Below, in pieces: positions 16,904 to 24,051 of a DNA stretch of 64,000 bases. The DNA is from Bacteroidaceae bacterium (GTDB lineage: Bacteria > Bacteroidota > Bacteroidia > Bacteroidales > Bacteroidaceae): assembly GCA_017466325.1 (NCBI GenBank), contig JAFTUK010000039.1, positions 62,001-126,000 on the forward strand, read 5' to 3'. The notes beneath the pieces are model-generated. The model was given only the letters and a program-made list of their open reading frames with translations, had not been told where the DNA came from and ran no database searches. The position numbers were made by a program, and so were the translations under genes. Each line of letters opens with the position of its first letter. Position 1 is the first letter of the stretch.

Positions 16904-16919
16904 CATTTTCTAACATTGT

Positions 16920-17174
16920 TTATCTCTCAGCAGAGAATATCTGCGTAACAAAAATAAGAGCAAAGAGTTCAGAAATCAGTTTCCTGATAACTTCCAATTG
17001 CTCATCAGAACACATTTCCTCAAGTGTGGCAAGAAGTTCCAAGACTTTCTTAGATTGCTGGATTTTTTCTTCCTGAGTAATGATGTTATCCTCGAGCATC
17101 GCTTTAATAGAAGGATTGTTCTCTAGAAGATCCTCAATATTAATTATATTGTTTTCTAAAATAAGTTTTGTCAT
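16920..17174 (-). CDS. Small hypothetical protein
   Basis: This 84-residue helical protein (MTKLILENN...) has leucine-rich heptad-like stretches (KKVLELLATLEEM, VIRKLISELFALI) and no known motif. It is acidic, without a signal peptide, and may form a coiled-coil partner. It lies 31 bases downstream of the zinc-ribbon membrane protein gene in the same direction and is probably cotranscribed. It could be a chaperone or regulator of a neighbour; nothing in the sequence decides this. Confidence 0.5.
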   Translation of the reverse strand: MTKLILENNIINIEDLLENNPSIKAMLEDNIITQEEKIQQSKKVLELLATLEEMCSDEQLEVIRKLISELFALIFVTQIFSAER

Positions 17175-17205
17175 AATTAGGAATGTTATAAATATTATGA
17201 ATTAG

Positions 17206-17895
17206 TTAATTCAATTGATGACCATATGTTGAGCAGAATTTCTGTCCTTTCTTTAAGTTTTCACCACAATAAGGGCATTTCATATTTCTCTTGGCTTCAT
17301 CAAATTCACCACTTTTCTTTATTTCTTCAAAATTTTTCTTGGCTTCTTTTACCATTTCTTTTACGTTGCTGTTTTCAACAACATTCTTAATGGTCTCTTT
17401 CATTTCATCAGATTCTTCAAAATCAAAAGAACCTTTTGCGCCCATTACTTCTGTAAGGAGTTTAAGATATAAAATTGCAGAAACATATATCAGAATGTAT
17501 CCAATACATGCCATTAATGCAACAGCCAGAACATTTGCAAATGGAAGGAATGTTAAAATTGCAGCACCCAGATATGCTATAATATAAGTGCCAATATTTG
17601 TTGCAATATTTGTGAGCATGGCAGATGCAATGAACTTGATAACATTTTCTTTCATGGATATCCCTAACTCTTGATTGATTTTAACATAGGTACCCCATAC
17701 TAAGCCTGTTTGTGTCAACATTGAAATAATTCCACCGATACCAGGAATTAAAACTGTGCTTGAAGCAACAGCTGCATAAATGGCAAATTTGTTAATGACA
17801 TCTTCAATTGACTCTAATTTTGTTCCCTTGATAGAACCTTTTGCTGCACTTTCTAATTCTTTAAATGCTGCTAATAATAAGATTTTTACATGCAT
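17206..17895 (-). CDS. Multi-span membrane protein (DUF697-like) with damaged C-terminal zinc ribbon
   Basis: I start at ATG 17,895 (MHVKIL), since the longer frame would overlap the M48 gene. The protein has 229 residues. Hydrophobic spans lie near FAIYAAVASSTVLIPGIGGIISML, IKFIASAMLTNIATNIGTYIIAYLGAAILTFLPF and VLAVALMACIGYILIYVSAILY, in the Gly-rich style of DUF697-type proteins. The C-terminus is charged and ends CPYCGENLKKGQKFCSTYGHQLN: three of the four cysteines of a zinc ribbon, with the fourth replaced by Tyr (codon tat where tgt is expected). The two genes upstream encode proteases that also end in zinc ribbons, so the ribbon may have been a shared docking module. The substitution suggests loss of zinc binding here. 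Confidence 0.65.
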   Translation of the reverse strand: MHVKILLLAAFKELESAAKGSIKGTKLESIEDVINKFAIYAAVASSTVLIPGIGGIISMLTQTGLVWGTYVKINQELGISMKENVIKFIASAMLTNIATNIGTYIIAYLGAAILTFLPFANVLAVALMACIGYILIYVSAILYLKLLTEVMGAKGSFDFEESDEMKETIKNVVENSNVKEMVKEAKKNFEEIKKSGEFDEAKRNMKCPYCGENLKKGQKFCSTYGHQLN

Positions 17896-17924
17896 AGTTG
17901 TTTGTTTGTTGTATGTGATAGAAA

Positions 17925-18803
17925 TTATTTGAGATTGCCACAAAATGGGCAGTAATTATTTGTGTTCGGAACTTGTTTGCCACATGTTTTACAGCGTATG
18001 TTGTTCGATATGTTCAAAAGGCCCTTAGCCTTTGAATATTCTGTAGTTTTACCCCATTTTTGAATTTCGCGAATTCTGACTGCTGAATATGGATGTGTAC
18101 GATACATTATGCCATACATCTGTACAGCCCTATTCCAAATACCCTTGTCATTGTAAATTTCCTCAAATTTATCTGCTTGCTCTATCAATTCATTGATATT
18201 TATATTTGCAGTAAGTTTCTTGGAACCGCCAGATAATCTGGTTTGTACACGTGTAACCACATCTGGTGACGTAACCGTTGCTGCGATTCTGTCGCAACTG
18301 AGTTCGCTCTTTCGTTCCCAATAAAACAAGGCCAACAAGAATGGTTCTGAAAGGCCAAAAGGTAATAACGTCTCATATCCACGTTCTAATACAAGTCGTG
18401 CGATACTATGATATAAAGAATGTTGGCAAATGATATGTCCACATTCATGAGCAATGACAGCATCAATTTCGTCATCCTCAAGCATCTCTATCAAACCAGA
18501 TGTAACACATATAAATTTATATGTTTCACCAAATGTCCAGGCATTGGGTCGAGGATCCATTGAAAGGTAAAATTCAGGTTCATCAATTTCAAGTTTGTCA
18601 CAGATTGGCGGCAAATGTTTATATATATGGGGTAATTGTGTAGGAGAAAGTTTGATACATGCTCCTAAATTTTGCCCATAAAACATCTTTTCGTAGCCAT
18701 ACTCTAAAAAAGTTTTAGATATTCTGGTAACACCTGGGATTTTTTTTAATGCGCGAAGAGCCGCCGCGTCTTCTGGATGAATAAATTCCGCAGTTTTAAT
18801 CAT
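17925..18803 (-). CDS. M48-family zinc metalloprotease with C-terminal zinc ribbon
   Basis: This 292-residue protease has the active site VIAHECGH (HExxH, about residues 136-143) and a downstream ERKSELSCDRIA in which the Glu is the probable third zinc ligand, the M48 arrangement. The family tail THPYSAVRIREIQKW precedes a double-CxxC zinc ribbon, CKTCGKQVPNTNNYCPFCGN. No signal peptide or strong membrane span is visible, so it may be cytosolic and associate with the membrane neighbour encoded next. Coupled with the C39-like protease upstream and the sigma factor, it could take part in a proteolytic activation cascade. The substrate is unknown. Confidence 0.85.
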   Translation of the reverse strand: MIKTAEFIHPEDAAALRALKKIPGVTRISKTFLEYGYEKMFYGQNLGACIKLSPTQLPHIYKHLPPICDKLEIDEPEFYLSMDPRPNAWTFGETYKFICVTSGLIEMLEDDEIDAVIAHECGHIICQHSLYHSIARLVLERGYETLLPFGLSEPFLLALFYWERKSELSCDRIAATVTSPDVVTRVQTRLSGGSKKLTANININELIEQADKFEEIYNDKGIWNRAVQMYGIMYRTHPYSAVRIREIQKWGKTTEYSKAKGLLNISNNIRCKTCGKQVPNTNNYCPFCGNLK

Positions 18804-18808
18804 TGCGA

Positions 18809-19960
18809 TTATCCTTTATATAAGTCTTCCAGTTTTAATTCACATCCACATACATGGCAAAATACTTGATGTTTGGCGACTGGTGTTTTGATACCTTTGT
18901 GCCAACATTGCGAACAATAATATGTCTCTTGGGCATTGCGTATGCGAGCCAACAGATCTTTATATAAGTCTGTTTCTTCTCGCTTAATTAGATCATAACC
19001 GAGTTTCATCATTAATTTTATGGTTCGCATTGCCATTTTGCGGTCATATTCCTTTTCCTTTTCTGGTAGCTCGGAATATGGTACCATGCAGGGCGTTTCT
19101 TTCTTGTTTTCGTCACGGACGGGGCCATAGGTCCATCCTTCTTCTTGACGGTCAATTGCCCAAATGTCATGGGCGTTTTCTGCAATGGCTTCACGCAGTT
19201 CCTTCAAATCTTCTGGCAACGCTACATCTGAAAGGTCAATGGGGTTGGGATTGTAAGTTTTCATGTTATTAGGTGTTATTGTTATTATATAGTTTTTTGA
19301 GTCGTTCCAGGCATCTGTGAATTGTTTGATAGAATAGGTGTTTGTGTGAGACGGAGAATTCGGGTCATAAACTGTTATGGTTTGATGGGTAGAACAGAAT
19401 GATGTGACAACAACAGCATGGTCAGCTTTTTCCCCGACACGAATGTCTTCGGTTTTTTCTTCTGCGGTGTTGTTTAGCAGTTCGCCACCATCAAGGGCAA
19501 CAATTACATGCTTTCCTTCATTAATGGCTTGTGTTATATCTGAGATAGTGCCCATATAATGGCGTTTCACCTGTAACCCCATATTCTCACAATGCCTTCC
19601 TATATTATATATGCAGGTCCCTGTTTCTTTCAACCACCCATGCCGGATAGAATCTTTGAGAAGTTCATGGGCATCATACTCAATGCCGCATCTGTCTAAA
19701 ACATACTTCTCGCATTCAAAACTACATGAGTTGCTTTCCTTGCTTGTCGCAACCATTGTCTTGAGTGGTAATGAGGCGTTTATTAGGGGAAAGCGGCCAA
19801 GTTCGGTGTCTACTGATTGAGAAATATGCAATAATTCTCTCAATTTGGCATCCTCGGGAAGCATGTCAAATATCAGTTTGCTTTCCTGTACAGTAGCGTT
19901 GCCGTCAAGGAATGCTGCCAGAGTCTCTGCCGAGACGTTAATTGCTGAGTTCTTTTTCAT
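18809..19960 (-). CDS. C39-like cysteine protease with anti-sigma-like N-terminus, RyR domain and zinc ribbon
   Basis: This is a 383-residue multidomain protein. Residues 10-52 (ETLAAFLDGNATVQESKLI...LRELLHIS) resemble the N-terminus of Bacteroidales anti-sigma proteins. Residues about 77-225 look like a papain-fold C39-type protease: Cys79 or Cys83 (SCSFECEKYVL), His181 (KADHAVVV) and Asp199 (VYDPNSP). Residues about 238-322 match a ryanodine-receptor RyR domain: IDLSDVALPEDLKELREAIA, ENAHDIWA, EGWTYGPVRDE, CMVPYSELPEKEKEYDR. The tail (349-373) is a Cys cluster of zinc-ribbon type. Its start overlaps the sigma-factor stop by 23 bases. The parts suggest a ligand-sensing, self-cleaving or sigma-releasing switch; this is inference from domain order. 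Confidence 0.8.
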   Translation of the reverse strand: MKKNSAINVSAETLAAFLDGNATVQESKLIFDMLPEDAKLRELLHISQSVDTELGRFPLINASLPLKTMVATSKESNSCSFECEKYVLDRCGIEYDAHELLKDSIRHGWLKETGTCIYNIGRHCENMGLQVKRHYMGTISDITQAINEGKHVIVALDGGELLNNTAEEKTEDIRVGEKADHAVVVTSFCSTHQTITVYDPNSPSHTNTYSIKQFTDAWNDSKNYIITITPNNMKTYNPNPIDLSDVALPEDLKELREAIAENAHDIWAIDRQEEGWTYGPVRDENKKETPCMVPYSELPEKEKEYDRKMAMRTIKLMMKLGYDLIKREETDLYKDLLARIRNAQETYYCSQCWHKGIKTPVAKHQVFCHVCGCELKLEDLYKG

Positions 19961-20510
19961 ATCTCTCTATCTCTTTCATTGCGACCTCTGTCAAAGCCGC
20001 TATGGCACGCTTCTTGATGTTATACAGATTGTCCACATTTGTTCCTAACTCCTGTGCCACAGTTTTTGCATCAACGTCTTGCAAAAGCAGTCTTCGAATA
20101 ACGTAGATATATCGGCTGTTTGTAATCATTGACAACATACGCTCTATATCCATTCTTGCCGTCAGTTGCGTTTCTGTATTGTACGTTTCATTTTGAAGGG
20201 CAATATTTAAAGGAATACGATAGGGGGCACTATCTATCATGTTGTCGCGCTTCGCTATGAAATAACGTATTGCGATGACCTTTATCCACTGATATAGCGA
20301 ACTGCGACCTTGGAACTGCTTCAAACGATAGGCATCGTTCTCCATGAGATGGAGGTAGAATTCGTTCACTAATTCATCATAGTTCACTTCGTATGAGAAA
20401 ACGTGACGAATGATACTTAGGAAAAGCGGACGGCAACTTCCAAAGAAGAAATTTGCCGTCACTTGTTCGTTACGGGCAATGAGTGCTTCTATAATCAGTT
20501 GGTCGGTCAT
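19938..20510 (-). CDS. ECF-like RNA polymerase sigma factor
   Basis: This 190-residue sigma-70-family protein is ECF-like in length. The region 2 pattern is YDELVNEFYLHLMENDAYRLKQFQGRSSLYQWIKVIAIRYFIAKR (about 45-88). Region 4 is a C-terminal helix-turn-helix with YVIRRLLLQDVDAKTVAQELGTNVDNLYNIKKRAIAAL (about 134-171). It lies 6 bases downstream of the coiled-coil membrane gene and overlaps the protease/anti-sigma-like gene by 23 bases, so the two products are likely made in a fixed ratio. It probably directs transcription of this island. A specific promoter motif for it was not identified. Confidence 0.88.
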   Translation of the reverse strand: MTDQLIIEALIARNEQVTANFFFGSCRPLFLSIIRHVFSYEVNYDELVNEFYLHLMENDAYRLKQFQGRSSLYQWIKVIAIRYFIAKRDNMIDSAPYRIPLNIALQNETYNTETQLTARMDIERMLSMITNSRYIYVIRRLLLQDVDAKTVAQELGTNVDNLYNIKKRAIAALTEVAMKEIERYEKELSN

Positions 20511-20516
20511 CTGTAG

Positions 20517-21077
20517 TTAGAATGTCTTGAACAGCTCTTCCAGTTTTTCTATCTCTTTTATAAATTTCTCAGTGGTGTCATTCTTGTCTTCTTCACCATT
20601 GCTTGTCTTGTTGAGCGATAAGAGCCACTTTAATTGTTCCAGCTTATCTTTTATCTTAATTTTGTATTTCTCTTTTTCTGCAGTTTCAATCTCCAAGGTT
20701 ATCACTTTTTCTTTAATCTTGATGTCTCTGGTAATGATATCTTCAATCAACTTCCGTTTTAAAGCGGATAGAGCCTTGGCTTCCTCTATCTTATAGACGA
20801 TTTTTTGTTCTCTTATTTGATATTCTTTGTAGGCTAATATTGTCGCAAAAGAAGGTAAGGCTATGATAACCAGTAATATATATGTGATTTCTATCTGTTT
20901 GAGTAGTAGAAGAGATACGCCAACACCAACGCTCATCCCTATGACAGCCGCGATAAATAAAGAGACAAGGCTACAACGCAAAGAATGTTTTTTGTCTTTC
21001 TCGAGTTGTTCTTCTGGAATTTTCAATTCGGTAATTTGGCTTAGGACTTCTGGTGTCCCCATTTTAAGATTTTCCAT
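20517..21077 (-). CDS. Two-span membrane protein with coiled coil
   Basis: I choose ATG 21,077 (MENLKMGTPEV) over an upstream TTG. The 186-residue product has two membrane spans (LVSLFIAAVIGMSVGVGVSLLLL and ITYILLVIIALPSFATILAY, about 38-80), then a long Lys/Glu-rich coiled coil (KIEEAKALSALKRKLIEDII... EKEKYKIKIKDKLEQLKWLL). No family was recognised. It overlaps the end of the channel-RyR gene by 14 bases, so it may be a subunit or regulator of the channel, with the coiled coil in the cytosol. Confidence 0.7.
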   Translation of the reverse strand: MENLKMGTPEVLSQITELKIPEEQLEKDKKHSLRCSLVSLFIAAVIGMSVGVGVSLLLLKQIEITYILLVIIALPSFATILAYKEYQIREQKIVYKIEEAKALSALKRKLIEDIITRDIKIKEKVITLEIETAEKEKYKIKIKDKLEQLKWLLSLNKTSNGEEDKNDTTEKFIKEIEKLEELFKTF

Positions 21078-23250
21078 ATTTGTCAATATTATAATTTATG
21101 ATTAAAGGTATAGATTTGACTATTACTTCGTCATATTCATTTGCTTTGCGTCCACTGGCATCAGTCTTTAGTTCGCTAAAAGGCCTAATGTCGTAATGTA
21201 TAAATCGGTTCCTGAATTCTTTCTTCTTGGTTCTATCGGCACTAATTATTTCATCTTCATCTTTGTGAACTGGGCGGTAACCAAGCAACAACTCCTCAAC
21301 ATTCCAACGGTTGTGCTCTATTTCGGAAAGTAGCGCAACTTGCTCCTCTGTAAGTTCTTCAATCTTACTCGGAGTGTTTGTGTTCCATTTTATTCCAATG
21401 CATCGTAGTTTTGTTGGGATTGAAGCTGCTGCAAATATATTTGACCATCGTTTTGAAACGGCCGTGTTGTCCCAAATGCAATCAGCTTTGACTTGGTCAA
21501 TTAATGATGCTAAGTTGCCATATGTGAAAAAATGGTCATAGACATAACCTATCCTTTTGCAAATTTCCATGGAAGAATACATCTGCACGTCATAGCAATC
21601 CGTAACCATGCCGAATGGCTTTAATTTTTTGTATAGCAGATTGTTTTTGTGATTTTCATCAAATCCGTTTCCATTCAGCGTAGCCACCATGGTAGAAGTT
21701 TTTCGCTGTTGAACAAGGATGGGAATCTCTTTCTCGTAGTATGCTTTGGGCAGGCTCATTGCTGAGCGCAATGATATATGTGTGATATTTAGGCAGACGG
21801 CAACAGTCAATACCGCATCTGGATCTGATGCATATTTTTCCAACCGCTGTTGGATAATAGGGTTGTGGTCATAACCATTGATAAATTCCCATTCAATATC
21901 AATGAAATTTTCGTCAGGATCGCCTTTCGGAACGAGATGTTTATACTCATCTGCTATATGGAACTCTTTTCTGAATCTGTATTCTTCATGTTTATCTATA
22001 TGCTCCTTGCCTTCTGGCAGATTTAATTCTGCATTTAACCATGCATCTGCATCAATGAATGTGGAATGTGACACTTTGAAGAGTTCTCCGCACTTTTGCT
22101 TGAACTCATTCATTTCTGTTTTACAGTTGCTGTCAATGAGAGTAATTTTTGTCTTTTTCTTCTTATAGTTTGGAAAGTGTGCTATGTGTGCAGCTTGTAA
22201 AGCCATAGCTTGTCCCATTTTTGACATGCCAATGATGATGAAGTGTACAAATCGCTCACTTTCTGTGGATGTTATTGGCGTATGATCTAAAGGTTGATAT
22301 TCAATGCTGTCTTCCTTGCTGTTTCCAACCACTAAAACCTTACGTGCCCAAAAGTCGTAGAAATTAAATGGGTGAAAGTCTATTTGACTGGTAATCTCAG
22401 GATTGAGATCTGCATATTGGAATATATGATATGTGGTTTTATAGTTAAACAGCACATGACAAATGATACGTCCAGGTGTATTCGTTGCTTTTCGTAGTTC
22501 TGCAATTAGTTTCAGACATCGTACATTTAGTGAGTCATGGAAACTTTCAATATCATCAAATTCGGATGTGTCTCCTAAAACATAGACTTCCTTTGCGTAG
22601 GCAACATTTATTTTATCCAAGTATGTAGTAGAATCTCTTTGTCCATAATTAACAATAATTCTATTCTTGTCTTTCTTGTTTTTAAGAGCGGCCCATAGAC
22701 AATTCCTCATCTGCTCTACATCCGTAGACGTCATGACCACGATAGACTCTTTTGTTCTTTCGCACAGTTGGTTGACTATTCCATATACCATCTGGTCTGA
22801 ACCAATTATTACTATATGGCCTTTTAATTTGTAATAGCTAAATCCGGCACGCCATTTATCTGCCATTCGTTCAAAACTGTTTGTAATGGTTGAAATGAGA
22901 ATTCCAGACAAGAAGATAGACCCAAGTGTACTTATTATCAGGCCTATCCATCTTAAGGTTGATATGACGCTGGCATCGGGAATGTTAGCATGTTCCTTGG
23001 AAGCTGATTTTATGGCTGTTTCGCCGATAGACATTTGGTTTCCTGAGTCTGCAAAATAATAATACAGTTGCCAGAATCTTTGGTTTACTTCAGGCTTGCC
23101 TAAATGTTGAAGATGCTTGTCAAATATGATATTTATTATTGAGGCAGATAGCAGGAAAACTACACATGCGAGAACAACAACAAATGCTATTTTTTGCAGT
23201 AATCCCTTATTTAACCATCTGTCAACAATCTGATGTAAGTGTAATCTCAT
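21064..23250 (-). CDS. Castor/TrkA-type ion channel-like protein with C-terminal RyR domain
   Basis: This is a 728-residue membrane protein. Span 1 is about 20-42 (IAFVVVLACVVFLLSASIINIIF) and span 2 about 105-125 (LRWIGLIISTLGSIFLSGILIS). Immediately after comes a Rossmann-type RCK/TrkA-N domain (GHIVIIGSDQMVYGIVNQL, about 147-165). A second Rossmann segment, FVHFIIIGMSKMGQAMALQAAHIA, lies near residue 335. This order resembles Castor/Pollux channels. The C-terminus (about 635-720: LLSEIEHNRWNVEELLLGYRP ... FIHYDIRPFSEL ... EYDEVIVKSIPLI) matches the RyR fold pattern. The RyR domain may bind a small ligand that gates ion flux, making this an effector or sensor at the membrane. It is the first gene of the minus-strand run; a TACTTTTG box lies about 130 bases upstream. 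Confidence 0.8.
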   Translation of the reverse strand: MRLHLHQIVDRWLNKGLLQKIAFVVVLACVVFLLSASIINIIFDKHLQHLGKPEVNQRFWQLYYYFADSGNQMSIGETAIKSASKEHANIPDASVISTLRWIGLIISTLGSIFLSGILISTITNSFERMADKWRAGFSYYKLKGHIVIIGSDQMVYGIVNQLCERTKESIVVMTSTDVEQMRNCLWAALKNKKDKNRIIVNYGQRDSTTYLDKINVAYAKEVYVLGDTSEFDDIESFHDSLNVRCLKLIAELRKATNTPGRIICHVLFNYKTTYHIFQYADLNPEITSQIDFHPFNFYDFWARKVLVVGNSKEDSIEYQPLDHTPITSTESERFVHFIIIGMSKMGQAMALQAAHIAHFPNYKKKKTKITLIDSNCKTEMNEFKQKCGELFKVSHSTFIDADAWLNAELNLPEGKEHIDKHEEYRFRKEFHIADEYKHLVPKGDPDENFIDIEWEFINGYDHNPIIQQRLEKYASDPDAVLTVAVCLNITHISLRSAMSLPKAYYEKEIPILVQQRKTSTMVATLNGNGFDENHKNNLLYKKLKPFGMVTDCYDVQMYSSMEICKRIGYVYDHFFTYGNLASLIDQVKADCIWDNTAVSKRWSNIFAAASIPTKLRCIGIKWNTNTPSKIEELTEEQVALLSEIEHNRWNVEELLLGYRPVHKDEDEIISADRTKKKEFRNRFIHYDIRPFSELKTDASGRKANEYDEVIVKSIPLIINYNIDKYGKS

Positions 23251-23377
23251 TATGTTGTAGTCTGATTGTTTATGCTTATGTCCAATTTGACTTATTTTAT
23301 CAGTTTTCAGTGGTGCCTATTACAGAATATGGCAGTCATTATGCCCAAAGGCTGTGCTTGGTATTATTATCCGTAGG

Positions 23378-23385
23378 CAAAAGTA
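23378..23385 (-). promoter_or_regulatory. Putative -7 box for the channel-RyR operon
   Basis: The minus strand reads TACTTTTG, matching the Bacteroidetes TAnnTTTG box, about 128 bases before the first ATG of the island. No clear TTTG -33 box at the expected distance, so support is partial. Confidence 0.4.
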
Positions 23386-23605
23386 CTAAAAAATGTTTAA
23401 AAGTGTGTTAAATTGCACGAATAATTTTGTTAGTGTACTTAATAGCATGTACTTGTACTTCTTTCGTTTATTTGTGACTTATAGACAGAGTCTCTATTTT
23501 GCTCTTGTTCAGTCTTTCTAGTATATAAATTGTCGTTCAAATTACTTATGTTTGGCATAAGAAGTAAACCTTTTTCTGCTATCGCTCGCTCAAATAAATT
23601 TTGAT

Positions 23606-23700
23606 TTTCTCTCGCTTATCCGTATCTCTGAGGCTTCGCCTCTAAGATACTCACTTTCAGATTTTCTCAAATATATTTGGAAAATCGTTCGCTTATTCGT
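23606..23700 (+). repeat. Copy of the dispersed promoter-hairpin repeat
   Basis: This copy has the ctcgctta..cgta stem entry, a hairpin GTATCTctGAGGCttcGCCTCtaAGATAC (23,622-23,650), then the conserved AT-rich part ending ggaaaatcgttcgcttattcgta. The same unit occurs three times at 63,741-63,936, where the hairpin stem is GACC/GGTC. The paired changes support a conserved structure. Confidence 0.7.
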
Positions 23701-23707
23701 ACTTTTG
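23676..23707 (+). promoter_or_regulatory. Bacteroidetes-type promoter for the cobalamin riboswitch transcript
   Basis: TTTG (23,676-23,679), 20 bases, then TACTTTTG (23,700-23,707): the canonical -33/-7 arrangement. The riboswitch core begins about 10 bases downstream. Confidence 0.75.
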
Positions 23708-23714
23708 TTCTCGC

Positions 23715-23912
23715 ATTTGGTTCCCGAGGGCTGTGAGGCCCCAGGGCTAAGATGGGAATGCAGTGAGAATCTGCGACATTACCCGATGCTGTGAGTCCAT
23801 TGTTTGGGCAGTGCATATACCTTATATATAATATATGGGGTGAGGCCACTGGAAGATGCGTATTCCGGGAAGGCGTGCTGCCAATAGGACAAAGTCAGAA
23901 GACCTGCCAATG
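23715..23912 (+). promoter_or_regulatory. Cobalamin riboswitch
   Basis: The conserved landmarks occur in order: ggttccc at the 5' side, GGGAAtgcaGTGaGAATC (from 23,754), then CCCGatgCTGTGAg in place of the usual CCGCxACTGTxA, a gccaCTGGaaG segment, and the 3' B12 box gtcagaagacctgcc (23,894-23,908). It lies in the 5' leader of the DUF4465 gene, about 140 bases before its ATG. It should reduce expression when adenosylcobalamin is plentiful. A possible expression-platform hairpin (GTGTC...GACAC) follows at about 23,927-23,950. Confidence 0.85.
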
Positions 23913-24051
23913 CCAGCGTAAGAAAGTGTCTGCGGGATGACGGACACGGAAATCATGCTGAAAAGGAATATAATGTTAAACCGTGCGTTGAAGGTGCGTA
24001 CACGGCATGCCGTGTCCCTGCCGGCAGGCACGAAAGCAATTTTAATCAGTT

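Noticed and set aside
1..23250. Prophage or integrative conjugative element
   Set aside because: No integrase, relaxase, capsid, tail or attachment-site evidence is visible in the window, although the island could still be mobile beyond its left edge.
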